Positions 1-8,047 of a stretch of 64,000 nucleotides of DNA are shown in pieces. Each line of letters starts with the position of its first letter. Position 1 is the first letter of the stretch. The notes beneath the pieces are model-generated. The model was not told the origin of the DNA, ran no database searches, and saw nothing but the letters and a program-made list of their open reading frames with translations. The position numbers were made by a program, and so were the translations under genes. Source of the DNA: an uncultured Prevotellaceae bacterium (GTDB taxonomy: Bacteria > Bacteroidota > Bacteroidia > Bacteroidales > Bacteroidaceae); assembly GCA_900316315.1 (NCBI GenBank), contig ONCK01000005.1, forward strand, positions 1-64,000, read 5' to 3'.

Positions 1-1
1 G

Positions 2-517
2 GTTGAAAAGCCAGTTCAACAATCTCCCATTGAAGAAATGGCTGAGCATAACCAAATCCTCAATCAAGAGGAACGCCTACGCAGATTCATGGAGACTTGT
101 AAAAGAGAACGTAAACAGTTCGTTGCTATAAAAGAAAAGGCAGATGAAGAAAAGTTAGCAAAGGTTCAGGCGTATGTGCGCCAAACCTTGATGCCTTTCG
201 ACTTCACGGACGAAGAACTGTTCCAAGTGAGCGAGTGTGTTGTTTCATTGGTCGTTCATGGTGTTGTTGTACCCACCCTTCCCATCAAGATTGAGAAGAC
301 TGGCAAGAAGGAACAACTCACTCAGCATGACTTGGCAAATCTCAGTTGGAACATTGCCAACCAGTACAACCTCCCGAACAAACTGGCCGCTCAGTTCGCA
401 CAGTACACCTTCCCTGCCTGGTTCTGGAACACCACAACAGATACCCTTGCGAAGAAACTGAAGCACACCAAGGGTGAATTTCATATTGAAATAGATGAAG
501 GAATAATTAGTAATTAA
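2..517 (+). CDS. Hypothetical protein, 5' end outside the window
   Basis: The reading frame is open from the first bases of the window (VEKPVQQSPIEE precedes the first Met at 38), so the true start probably lies upstream and at least 171 residues are visible. The N-terminal part is charged and likely helical (EERLRRFMETCKRERKQF, residues about 25-60); the C-terminal half is more hydrophobic and ends with FPAWFW and an acidic tail. I do not recognise the family. It ends 15 nt before the proteasome-like gene on the same strand, so the two may share a transcript. It is less AT-rich than that gene, so the two may differ in origin. The product could be an accessory-element protein; no function can be assigned. 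Confidence 0.7.
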   Translation, partial: VEKPVQQSPIEEMAEHNQILNQEERLRRFMETCKRERKQFVAIKEKADEEKLAKVQAYVRQTLMPFDFTDEELFQVSECVVSLVVHGVVVPTLPIKIEKTGKKEQLTQHDLANLSWNIANQYNLPNKLAAQFAQYTFPAWFWNTTTDTLAKKLKHTKGEFHIEIDEGIISN

Positions 518-532
518 TAATTATGTTGGTTT

Positions 533-1822
533 ATGACAGCAATAGTTGGTATCCTAAACAAAAAATCTATAGCTCTTGCAGCTGATAGTGCTCTTACAAT
601 TAACAGCCCAAGTGGACACAAAGTGCTTAATAGTGCAAATAAAGTCTTCAATATATCCCGCAAACATCCTGTTGGCTTGATGATGTACGCATCCGCTTCA
701 TTTATGGATACTCCTTGGGATTTAATAATTAAGATGTATCGAGATCAACTTCAAGCCAATTCATTCCCATCATTACAGTGCTATGTTGATGATTTTATTC
801 AATTTTTAAGAAAGAATCGGTTCTTTTGTTCAGAGAAAATGCAACATCATTTTTTGCTACGGCATATGAATTTTTACTACAATGATGTTTTAAATATTGC
901 GAAACAGAATTGTGCAAAAGCAACGGGTGAAAGTATTGAAAAGATACCTCTTACTACTGCCCATGATGAAATGCTGAAAGTCTTAGAATCGCATACCACA
1001 ACTTTCTCCTCTTTTCCGAAGTGTACTGATTTCATCGATTATACATTGAGTGATTTTCAGACTGACGCACAGATGGAAATTGTTGAGATACAGAAGTTGT
1101 ATTCTTCATATGTTCAAGATATTAGCTTGTTCCATGAAGCATTTGTAAAGTCGTTTCATACATATCTGTGTAGTACACATATAGTTTTTGACAGAACAGG
1201 ATTAGTTTTTGTGGGATATGGTGATGAGGAAATATATCCTTCGCTCATCCCTCTCAATATATCTTTTGTTTTTCATGAGCGTATAAGAGGATGTGTAGAT
1301 ACTCTTAACGAACATCATATTGGCGAGATGAAAAAAGCTGCAATATGCCCTTTTGCTCAAACAGATGTGATGATGACCATTTTGACAGGTATTGATAATG
1401 GAATAAAAGAACTGGTTTATAACACTTTTGACAAAACAACCCAAAAATTATTAGATGTTATTGTGGGATTGTTACAATCTCATGGAGGAGATGATAGGAT
1501 ACTAGCATCAATAGCAAATATTGATATTTCTGCCTTTTCAAATCAATTTAAGAAATCTATAGATGATTTTATCACAGAAGAATACATTAAAAAACTGGTC
1601 GAAACTGTTGAGTATTTGGAAAAAGAAGATTTGGCTAATGTTGCCGAAAGCTTGATTGCACTGACAAGTTTAAAACGTCGTATTACTTCATCAGAAGAAT
1701 CCGTTGGAGGGCCTGTAGATGTCGCTGTCATTTCTAAAAGTGATGGATTTATTTGGATGAAACGAAAACATTATTTCGACAAAAATCTTAATGCACAATT
1801 TTTCCAACGCTACAATGGATAA
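533..1822 (+). CDS. Proteasome/HslV-like threonine Ntn-hydrolase with long C-terminal extension
   Basis: The protein starts M-T-A-I-V-G-I-L, then ALAADSAL, then NKVFNI. This is the layout of a proteasome beta or HslV subunit: Met removal would expose Thr1, and Asp17 and a Lys near position 33-36 fall where the catalytic Asp17 and Lys33 sit; PVGLMMYAS follows where those families have a Gly-rich strand. HslV subunits are about 175 residues and beta subunits about 200-230, so this 429-residue protein carries roughly 200 extra residues, including LVFVGYGDEEIYPSL near 222-236 and a Lys/Glu-rich helical tail. It needs no prosequence, since Thr is residue 2. No HslU, Mpa or other unfoldase is visible nearby. 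The coding is AT-rich (20 of 60 bases G+C in 541-600), unlike the rest of the window, which suggests transfer. Family placement is my reading of motifs; substrate and role are unknown. Confidence 0.72.
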   Translation: MTAIVGILNKKSIALAADSALTINSPSGHKVLNSANKVFNISRKHPVGLMMYASASFMDTPWDLIIKMYRDQLQANSFPSLQCYVDDFIQFLRKNRFFCSEKMQHHFLLRHMNFYYNDVLNIAKQNCAKATGESIEKIPLTTAHDEMLKVLESHTTTFSSFPKCTDFIDYTLSDFQTDAQMEIVEIQKLYSSYVQDISLFHEAFVKSFHTYLCSTHIVFDRTGLVFVGYGDEEIYPSLIPLNISFVFHERIRGCVDTLNEHHIGEMKKAAICPFAQTDVMMTILTGIDNGIKELVYNTFDKTTQKLLDVIVGLLQSHGGDDRILASIANIDISAFSNQFKKSIDDFITEEYIKKLVETVEYLEKEDLANVAESLIALTSLKRRITSSEESVGGPVDVAVISKSDGFIWMKRKHYFDKNLNAQFFQRYNG

Positions 1823-2051
1823 TATGATGGATGATACAATACATACAGACTTGGGAGGTACTTATAATACCAAAAGTATGCAAATCACAAAACTGTCAGA
1901 AGAAATAGCAGAACGCATAGCTTCACTCTTAAAAAAACAATTTACTCAAATATATTCAGTGGAGTCAACTCAAGAAAACAGTAACTGTAACGATAGTCCT
2001 GATTGTGAGATTGCATCTCATTTACAAAAGAATCATACGCAGAAACGTTAA
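1815..2051 (+). CDS. Small hypothetical protein overlapping the Ntn-hydrolase gene
   Basis: A 78-residue reading frame starts at ATG 1815 inside the last 8 bases of the hydrolase gene, in another frame; ATG 1824, two bases past that stop codon, is an alternative start. Either placement suggests translational coupling. The product has an acidic Met-rich start, a helical segment with ITKLSEEIAERIASLLKKQF near residues 23-42, and a polar tail with two Cys. I recognise no family. AT-rich composition matches the upstream gene. By position it could be an adaptor, inhibitor or assembly partner of the hydrolase, but that is inference only. Confidence 0.5.
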   Translation: MDNMMDDTIHTDLGGTYNTKSMQITKLSEEIAERIASLLKKQFTQIYSVESTQENSNCNDSPDCEIASHLQKNHTQKR

Positions 2052-2259
2052 TGATAACTTGTAAAAAAGAACTTTGTGATAACATCCAAGATGGTTTATC
2101 AACGGACTTTATACAACATATTTGTACCAAGCATCCGTAACTTATTGATATTCATATATGATTAGATTATAGGAGATGAAGTAAGCAAAGGGCTGGCCAT
2201 TGATGAGTGAAGACGCTTACTCGACGAGAGCTAAATAAGTATTAATCTCACATAAATAG

Positions 2260-2297
2260 AAATCTCACGCAGCCATTGTGGTTACGTGGGATTTTTT
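2260..2297 (+). terminator. Terminator-like hairpin closing the AT-rich cassette
   Basis: AAATCTCACG (2260-2269) pairs with CGTGGGATTT (2285-2294), one G-T pair apart from perfect, and the right arm runs into six Ts. It lies 208 bases after the small gene, and the bases between (2052-2259) hold no gene I can support. Confidence 0.6.
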
Positions 2298-2557
2298 GTA
2301 ACTCTTGCAGCAACATACATTGTTACAGTTGTTTCAAGTTCGCAAAAAATGACTGTTATGGTGTAATAATCTCGAGGAAAGAGGGTCTATATAATAGGTA
2401 ATAACACAACAGATGGACGACAGAACGATTATAAAACACATTCTGGAAAGCGGCAACAATGCTGGTCAGAGGAAGTCGTTGGGCGTCTTCAGTAATCTGC
2501 CGGCTCTATCCTCTACAGTCTTGGGCTCTTTATGCCACAAGGCGGTAGGCAAATTGG
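2298..2557. other. Junction region without a recognised gene
   Basis: This stretch joins the AT-rich cassette to the normal-composition chromosome. A short frame starting at ATG 2413 (MDDRTIIKHILESGNN...) runs to about 2571 and overlaps the 3' end of the permease on the other strand; it resembles nothing I know and may be chance or a remnant. No integrase or att-like direct repeat was seen. Confidence 0.4.
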
Positions 2558-3909
2558 TTACTTCTTCATCTTGATCAATGCATTGGCAAGGATTGCAGTG
2601 ATACCTCCGGTGGAGATACCCGAGGCGAATATGGAGTGGATCAGCTGCGGCATCTTGTCGAGGATGCCCGGGACGAGCTCTACACTCATGCCCATGGCAA
2701 AACTTATCGCCATGACGAGTACCGCTTTACGGTCAATCTTTGCAGCTGCGATAATTCTGATTCCCGATGCTGCCACGGTGCCAAACATCAGGAGCGTAGC
2801 CCCACCGAGCACACAGTCCGGAATAAGCGAGAAAAACTGCCCACAACCGGGAATAGTCCGAGCAGGAATAATGCTCCCGCGATAAAATATCCCACATATC
2901 GGCTAGCCACGCCGGTAAGTTGGATCATGCCATTATTTTGGGCGAATATGGAGTTGGGGAAGCTGTTGAATACTGCTGCCAGCATCGAGTTGAATCCGTC
3001 CGCCAGAATACCGCCTTGCGCCCGCTTCATAAACACCGGTCCCTCTACCGGCTGTCCGGAGATCAGGGAGTTGGCCGTGATATCCCCAAAGGCCTCGACA
3101 GCAGTGACCAGGTAGATGATGCCCAGGGCGATGATGCTGCCCACGTCAAAATGCAGGCCGTACTTGAAAGGCACCGGCACATTGATCTTGCCTGCTCCGC
3201 GGAGCTGCGAGATGTCAATCATGCCCATTGTCCATGCCACGACGCATCCCACGATGAGTCCGATGACAATCGATCCCATCCTGATGTACTTGTTCTGTGA
3301 CCTGTTGAAGAAGATGATGGTCACCAGCACTAGTATGGCTAGCCCGAGGTGTTGCAGCGATCCGAAGGTACCATCGTCTATCGCAGCCTGACCTCCACCG
3401 CAGCTGTTGATACCCGCCTTGATGAGACACAGGCCAATCAGCGTCACCACGATACCAGAGACCAGAGGAGTGATGATCTTGCGAGCATACGGCAGCAGAC
3501 GGCTTACCGCCATCTCTACCACCGACGCCACCATGCAGGCGCCGAAGATATAGCTCAGCGCCTTGGGCGTATCTATCTGTCCGCCCACCATGCCAATCAT
3601 GCCAGCTCCGATGATGGGAGTAATAAATGAGAATGACGTACCCTGTATGCAAAGTAGTCCCGCACCCAGCGGTCCTATGCGGCGACACTGGATAAATGTC
3701 GCGATACCGGATACGAAGAGCGACATCGACACGAGGAAGCCCGTCGTCTCGAGGTCAAACTTCAGCGCGGAACTGATGATCAGTGGCGGTGTAATGATTG
3801 CCACAAATATGGCCAATAGATGTTGCAGCGCTGCGAAGAGCGACTGGCGGAGTGGCGGACGGTCATTAAGTCCGTATATGAGGTCCGACGATTGCTTTTG
3901 TTCACTCAT
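2558..3909 (-). pseudogene. NCS2 xanthine/uracil permease, frameshifted near the C-terminus
   Basis: Nucleobase:cation symporter-2 (UraA/XanP) inner-membrane permease. The first 360 or so residues read normally from ATG 3909 (many membrane segments; VTAVEAFGDITANS and NSFPNSIFAQNNG are the family's signature segments), then the frame breaks. The missing tail (VLGGATLLMFGTVAASGIRI through ALIKMKK) continues in another frame and ends at 2558. Comparing the frames, GSFS-RL should read GSFFSLIPDC: one T is missing from a T run on the coding strand near 2833. The start overlaps the end of xpt by 8 bases, so the two were one purine-salvage operon for xanthine uptake and conversion to XMP. A sequencing error in the T run is a real alternative to true inactivation. 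Confidence 0.85.
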
Positions 3910-4474
3910 TTCTCAATTTTATTTGACAGTTATCCAGGGAGTCTACGATGGCGAGGCTCTCCACCCTTATCCCTTGTTTCTCGATCACCTCGCGCCCCCG
4001 CTGGAAGGCCTTCTCAATGATAAACCCCATACCTACAATCTCGGCTCCGCTCTGATGGCAGAGGTCAATGATTCCCTTGGCCGCATTGCCGTAAGCCAGG
4101 AAGTCGTCGATAAAAATGACCTTGTCCTTAGGAGTGAGATATTCCTTGGATATCACCACGTGATACTCCCGCTGCTTGGTAAATGAGAAGACGCGTGTGG
4201 AGAGCATATCGTCCATCGTTGACGGTTTCTTCTTCTTGGCAAAGACCACCGGCAGGTCTAGCAGGAAACCCATCATAATCGCCGGAGCTATGCCACTGGC
4301 CTCGATGGTCAGGATCTTGTTGACCTCTGTAGAGGCAAAGCGGCGGATGAGCTCCACCGCACAAGCCTTCATCAGGTTGGGGTCCATCTGATGATTGATA
4401 AATTTGTCTACCTTCAGTATTCCACCCGGGTAGCACTTTCCGTCTTTGAGGATACGGTCACGCAGTAGTTTCAT
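3902..4474 (-). CDS. xpt: Xanthine phosphoribosyltransferase
   Basis: A 190-residue cytoplasmic enzyme that makes XMP from xanthine and PRPP. It begins [23 protein letters not shown], typical of Xpt, and has the PRPP-binding loop [16 protein letters not shown] near residues 119-134 and the [11 protein letters not shown] segment that contacts the base. Length is as expected for the family. It is the first gene of a two-gene operon with the damaged permease, which overlaps its stop codon. A good promoter lies 25 bases upstream. With the permease broken, the enzyme could still salvage xanthine made inside the cell. Confidence 0.93.
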   Translation of the reverse strand: MKLLRDRILKDGKCYPGGILKVDKFINHQMDPNLMKACAVELIRRFASTEVNKILTIEASGIAPAIMMGFLLDLPVVFAKKKKPSTMDDMLSTRVFSFTKQREYHVVISKEYLTPKDKVIFIDDFLAYGNAAKGIIDLCHQSGAEIVGMGFIIEKAFQRGREVIEKQGIRVESLAIVDSLDNCQIKLRNE

Positions 4475-4499
4475 AAATACTCTTTTAAGCTATGGACTG

Positions 4500-4529
4500 C
4501 AAAGATACAATAATCCTTATTAAGAACAA
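4500..4529 (-). promoter_or_regulatory. Promoter of xpt operon
   Basis: On the minus strand TATCTTTG (4507-4500) forms the -7 box, with TTG at 4529-4527 after a 19-base spacer, matching the Bacteroidetes consensus. Confidence 0.7.
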
Positions 4530-4989
4530 CAACAGTTTGTAAAAGGCGTGTAACAGACAGACAAAAAACAGCTCCTCCGCAGGCTCTGGCCCGACTCCCG
4601 CACAGGAGACCACAGAGTCTCATAAAAATCCTCATGAAACATCTCCGGAAATCTGACCCGCCCCCACATTTGCAGCGAGCAACATGAGGAATTGGGGTGA
4701 AGGGGACCAGCTGCTTCTCACGCCAGACCTCCTCAAGCTCAGCCATAACGCGCCAATCGTCACGACAATAGTCTAGCCGGATTCGTCATTCGAAGCCTTC
4801 CTGTGTGCCTGTTGTGCACCCATTCTTCCTCTTGGCTCTCCTGGCAAAGTAAAGGCGCCAATCTTATTGCATGTTAGGAAAAACTTTAACAGCGTTTCTT
4901 TCTCCTCCTTTTCTATTGCCGCTGCAAAGGTAGAAAGCCCTCCTCAAGTGGGCAAAGAAAGCGGATTAGAAACCTTTAATGTGAGATGA
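4530..4989. other. Intergenic region upstream of xpt
   Basis: No supported gene. A second minus-strand promoter-like TACCTTTG lies at 4932-4925 and a weaker TTTACTTTG near 4848-4856; they could give xpt a long leader or be remnants. I saw no purine-riboswitch fold, though I could not fold the region properly. Confidence 0.4.
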
Positions 4990-5244
4990 AAGCATTCTCA
5001 TCGGTTCTTTTTCGTGACCGTCGCCGACCGCCACGTCGTCATCTGTGACCAAGGCATCGGCATACCGTCAGATGACATGGCCCATGTCTTTGAGCCCTTC
5101 TACCGCGCCTCCAATACGGGCAGCGTAACAGGCCATGGAGTCGGCCTGGCACTCGCCAAGGCAATCCTCGACAAGCATGGCGCACGCGTCAAGGTGAGTT
5201 CGAGACAAGACAAGGGCACCACAGTCTGTGTCAGTTTCAAATAA
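4990..5244 (+). pseudogene. Histidine kinase C-terminal remnant (HATPase_c)
   Basis: Only the last part of a sensor kinase survives. It shows the ATP-binding boxes in order: DQGIGIP (G1), HVFEPFYRAS (F box) and GHGVGLALAKAI (G2), then the usual C-terminal strand. The frame opens after a stop at 4987 and the first possible start is GTG 5014, giving 76 residues; the sensor, HAMP, His-box and N box are missing. No response regulator adjoins it. The LytTR-type remnant near 14.1 kb is not an obvious partner, because this fragment looks like the OmpR-partner class. It is most likely a deletion product and not expressed as a working kinase. Confidence 0.8.
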
Positions 5245-5298
5245 GCCCTTGAGCGGTCTTCCGTTTTTCCACTCCTTCAGAACTCCCGCACAGCCTTT

Positions 5299-5316
5299 GG
5301 CTGCCCTTAGGCCGCC
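5299..5316. repeat. GC-rich interspersed repeat, copy 1
   Basis: The core GGCTGCCCTTAGGCCGCC recurs in related form at 6406-6429 and 7254-7272. All three copies flank or invade the two DNA-repair genes of this stretch. It may be a small palindromic repeat family. Confidence 0.45.
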
Positions 5317-5369
5317 TCTTAAGCCGTAAAGTCAGCAAGAAACGGCTTTTTCTTTTAACGGACAGATAC

Positions 5370-5377
5370 TATCTTTG
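5370..5377 (+). promoter_or_regulatory. Promoter -7 box of the AraC/Ogt gene
   Basis: TATCTTTG, followed by GCAG, 46 bases before the start codon. The -33 element is only a T-rich stretch around 5347-5354. Confidence 0.6.
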
Positions 5378-5422
5378 CAGCCGTAACAATTAACAAGGCT
5401 TATTCTCAGTCATACACACATC

Positions 5423-6307
5423 ATGCCGGACTACAATTTTGATTGCATCGCTGAGGCCATCCGATACATCGAGGCCCACAGGCAGCAGCAGCCGTCGCTG
5501 GACGACGTGGCGGCACATGTCTGTCTGAGTCCCTTTCACTTTCAGCGCATGTTTAAGGCATGGGCAGGCATCAGCCCAAAGCAGTTTTTGGAATACCTCA
5601 ATGTAGAGTATGCCAAGAGGATACTCCACGAGGAGCATACGTCTCTTCTCCTGACGGCCGAAAAGACGGGACTCTCGAGCCCAAGCTGTCTCTACGACCA
5701 CTTCATCCACATTGAGGGCATGACACCGGGAGAGTACCGCAGCGGAGGTGCAGGACTGCAGATGCACTATGTGTACGCCAACTCGCCCTTTGGCCAAGTC
5801 ATCATCGCCTCGACCGACAAGGGAGTTAGCTATATCGCCTTTGTCGACAGGAGCAAGGAGGAAGCGCTCAAGACGCTGCAAAAGGCTTTTCCACGCGCCA
5901 CGCTGTGTCAGCAGGCCGATGAGCACAACTCCCGCGCAGCCCAAGTATTCCAACTCGACTGGGACGATGTGGGCACGATACGCCTATACCTCAAGGGCAC
6001 AAAGTTCCAATTGAAGGTCTGGGAGACGCTGATCAAGGTGCCGGCCGGCCGCCTCACCACCTATCATCAGCTCGCACAGTCCATCGGCCAAGACAAGGCT
6101 TCGCGAGCAGTAGGTTCGGCAGTGGCCAGCAATCCCGTAGCGGTACTCATCCCCTGCCATCGCGTCATACGCTCTACGGGCTGTCTGGGCAATTACCACT
6201 GGGGACCGGAGCGCAAGGCAGCCATCATCGGCTGGGAGGCAGCCAAGGCCGCGGAGCCTGAGGCCCACATAATTCCGCCCAGACGGGACAAAAGCCGGAA
6301 GATATGA
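5423..6307 (+). CDS. AraC-type HTH fused to O6-methylguanine-DNA methyltransferase (Ada-like)
   Basis: A 294-residue bifunctional DNA-repair protein. Residues about 1-100 are an AraC-family double HTH (DDVAAHVCLSPFHFQRMFKAWAGISPKQFLEYL). Residues about 115-280 are an Ogt/MGMT domain with the active-site motif IPCHRVI and the following GNYHWGPERKAAII; the Cys in PCHR takes the methyl group from O6-methylguanine and is consumed. The N-terminal Ada zinc domain that senses methylphosphotriesters is absent, so it is Ada-like without that sensor. The next gene is an AlkA-like glycosylase, the usual partner in the adaptive response. The last residues (PEAHIIPPRRDKSRKI) lie inside a 43-bp repeat that recurs 90 bases on, so the native stop codon may have been displaced. 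Confidence 0.9.
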   Translation: MPDYNFDCIAEAIRYIEAHRQQQPSLDDVAAHVCLSPFHFQRMFKAWAGISPKQFLEYLNVEYAKRILHEEHTSLLLTAEKTGLSSPSCLYDHFIHIEGMTPGEYRSGGAGLQMHYVYANSPFGQVIIASTDKGVSYIAFVDRSKEEALKTLQKAFPRATLCQQADEHNSRAAQVFQLDWDDVGTIRLYLKGTKFQLKVWETLIKVPAGRLTTYHQLAQSIGQDKASRAVGSAVASNPVAVLIPCHRVIRSTGCLGNYHWGPERKAAIIGWEAAKAAEPEAHIIPPRRDKSRKI

Positions 6308-6404
6308 TACGCGAACTCTTAGAGCAGCCAAAAGCTGCGCGAGAGCATAAGAATCCACGTAATTTCACCCAGACGGGACAAAAAACCGGAGGGCAAGATA
6401 CGCG
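6271..6404 (+). repeat. Imperfect 43-bp direct repeat, two copies 90 bp apart
   Basis: Copy one is 6271-6313 and copy two 6361-6404. Both contain CCCAGACGGGACAAAA, then CCGGA and GATACGCG. The first copy supplies the last codons of the AraC/Ogt gene; the second lies in the leader of the alkA-like gene. A related AAGRATCCACGTA motif occurs at 6349-6361 and 7113-7125. Confidence 0.7.
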
Positions 6405-7155
6405 CGGCCTTAGGCCGCCCTTAGGCTGCTTCTTCGCATACGGTAGTCGCGAGACAGACTATCTCAGCAACCGGGACAAGCGTTTGGGAGAAGCCATTAG
6501 AAAGTTGGGATGGGTCAAGCGGCCGGTCAATCCCGACATCTTCCAAAGTCTCATCTACCAAATCATCGGACAGCAAATCTCCACCAAGGCCAACCAGACC
6601 ATCTGGGACCGAATGGTGGCAGGCTTGGGAGCCATCACCCCGCGTGTCATCAGCAATCTGTCACCGGAGGCCTTGCAGCAGTATGGTCTCTCGTGGCGCA
6701 AGGTGGGATACATCAAGGAAGTAGCAGACCGCGTGTACAACGGGTCGCTACAGCTGGACGAACTGCCGGCGAAGAGCGACAGCAAGGTGTGCCGTTTGCT
6801 CTCTTCGCTGCCCGGCATCGGTAAGTGAACGGCTGAGATGCTGATGCTCCACTGCATGCAGCGCAGCGACATCTTGAGCTGGGACGACCTGGCCATCATA
6901 AGGGGCATCAGAATGCTCTATCGGCACAGAAAGATTGACCGCAAACTCTTTGAGCGCTACAGACGCAGATACTCGCCCTATGGCTCTGTAGCCAGCATCT
7001 ATCTCTGGCAGATATCGGCAGGCGAATCCCCAACCTCACCGATCCCGCCGAGAGGCCACGGGCATCCCGAGGGCAGCTTTAGGGCTGTCAAAGAGCGACC
7101 TAAGAGAAGCCTAAGGATCCACGTATCACGCCGTCTGGTTTGCGCTTCAGTCTGA
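6304..7155 (+). pseudogene. AlkA-like 3-methyladenine DNA glycosylase with in-frame stop
   Basis: HhH-GPD glycosylase that would excise alkylated bases. The core runs from FFAYGSRETDYLS (about 6430) through IYQIIGQQISTKANQ, the helix-hairpin-helix LPGIGK, and SWDDLAIIRG, whose Asp is the likely catalytic residue, to ASIYLWQISAG (about 7020). After LPGIGK the codon TGA (6826-6828) replaces the Trp expected in LPGIGKWTAEM; the frame then continues unbroken. A TGG to TGA change is the simplest cause. Sequences before 6430 and after 7026 look repeat-derived, not glycosylase. Truncation removes the catalytic Asp, so the product should be inactive unless the stop is a sequence error or is read through. 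Confidence 0.85.
6406..6429. repeat. GC-rich interspersed repeat, copy 2
   Basis: It holds GGCCGCCCTTAGGCTGC preceded by CCTTA, so GGCNGCCCTTAGGC appears as in the other copies. It sits directly before the conserved start of the alkA-like coding region. Confidence 0.45.
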
Positions 7156-7253
7156 ACGGCAGTCAAAGGGCAACCAAAGGCTACACGGAAGCCCAAGGCT
7201 TCACGTAGTTTCCCCTTGACAGGGCAATCCCGGAAGGGCATGAATCGCGCAGC

Positions 7254-7272
7254 TTTTGGCCGCCCTTAGGCG
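7254..7272. repeat. GC-rich interspersed repeat, copy 3
   Basis: TTTTGGCCGCCCTTAGGCG, 13 bases from the 3' end of the superoxide reductase gene on the other strand. The stretch 7030-7284 holds more degraded copies of similar sequence and no supported gene. Confidence 0.45.
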
Positions 7273-7284
7273 TCCAAAAGGTTG

Positions 7285-7653
7285 CTACTTGCTGCGCCAG
7301 AGACCGTGCAGATTGCAGTACTCGCGGGCATAGACCTCTGTGGCATCCGTCTTAAACTCAGCCACTGGGCGGTCTGTCGGTGTAAGGTACTTGCGGAGCA
7401 CCTCATTGTCCGACGTGATCAGCTCTATCCACTGGATATAGTGCGCCTCGGTCATGGGATGCTCGACCTCACCTACTGTGACGCGATAGCCGCCCTCTAT
7501 CTTCTCCACGATGGGCACATGCTTCTCTGTAGCGGCATCAGTATTATTTTCCCTCAGGAGCTTGAAGCCACACAGTTCCTTGTCCGTCGGGACCACCACC
7601 TCTACGATATTGCCACACTCGGGGCACTTGTAAATCTCATTTCTCTTTGCCAT
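7285..7653 (-). CDS. dfx: Desulfoferrodoxin / superoxide reductase
   Basis: A 122-residue cytoplasmic enzyme that reduces superoxide to hydrogen peroxide without making oxygen, an oxidative-stress defence of anaerobes. The catalytic iron site is complete: His in EKHVPIVEK, two His in [15 protein letters not shown], and the Cys and His of EYCNLHGLW. The N-terminal desulforedoxin-like part has CPECG but only one Cys (ELCGF) where the family has CC, so the second iron centre has three Cys ligands at most and may not form normally. Length fits class I or II enzymes. It is monocistronic with its own promoter and faces away from the TonB-receptor gene. Confidence 0.9.
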   Translation of the reverse strand: MAKRNEIYKCPECGNIVEVVVPTDKELCGFKLLRENNTDAATEKHVPIVEKIEGGYRVTVGEVEHPMTEAHYIQWIELITSDNEVLRKYLTPTDRPVAEFKTDATEVYAREYCNLHGLWRSK

Positions 7654-7692
7654 GTCTGATTGTTTTTATGAAGTTATATTGATTCGACTGGT

Positions 7693-7724
7693 CAAAGATA
7701 AGGCTTTTATCATGATACCGCAAA
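7693..7724 (-). promoter_or_regulatory. Promoter of superoxide reductase gene
   Basis: On the minus strand TTTG (7724-7721), exactly 20 bases, then TATCTTTG (7700-7693): a textbook Bacteroidetes promoter. Confidence 0.8.
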
Positions 7725-8047
7725 TTTATAGCCTTTCTTTTTGATGCTCTCGACTATCTTTTTGTCATCGATATACTATATTTATGCCCTGCTCCATACT
7801 ATAACATTGTCAGCATGCTATCTTCAGCAGGCAAACAGTCCTCTTACCTGATACCGTACTGACTTTCAGACAGCTAAATCCGATACGCCATGCACAGGCT
7901 ATAATATCCGAGGTATCATATTTTCGTCGAAAGATACAGGCCAGACGTCGAAAACTATTGGTATCTTTGTTTTCCCAATCATAACTTTGTAGTGTCTAAC
8001 ATGGATAAGCCCAATACTTTTCCAAATTTCAAACAAGTTTCAAAGAC
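7725..8047. other. Intergenic region with TonB-receptor promoter candidates
   Basis: No gene. Two plus-strand -7 boxes occur: TATCTTTG at 7962-7969 and TAACTTTG at 7982-7989; the second has TTG at 7958-7960 after 21 bases. Either could serve the gene at 8048. Confidence 0.5.

Noticed and set aside
4471-4746. Minus-strand frame overlapping the xpt start
   Set aside because: It runs through the xpt promoter and overlaps its start; sequence is Cys/Arg-rich with no family.
6826-6828. UGA read as tryptophan in the alkA-like gene
   Set aside because: Other genes in the window end in TGA and use TGG for Trp, so recoding of the whole genome is excluded; a point mutation or error is simpler.
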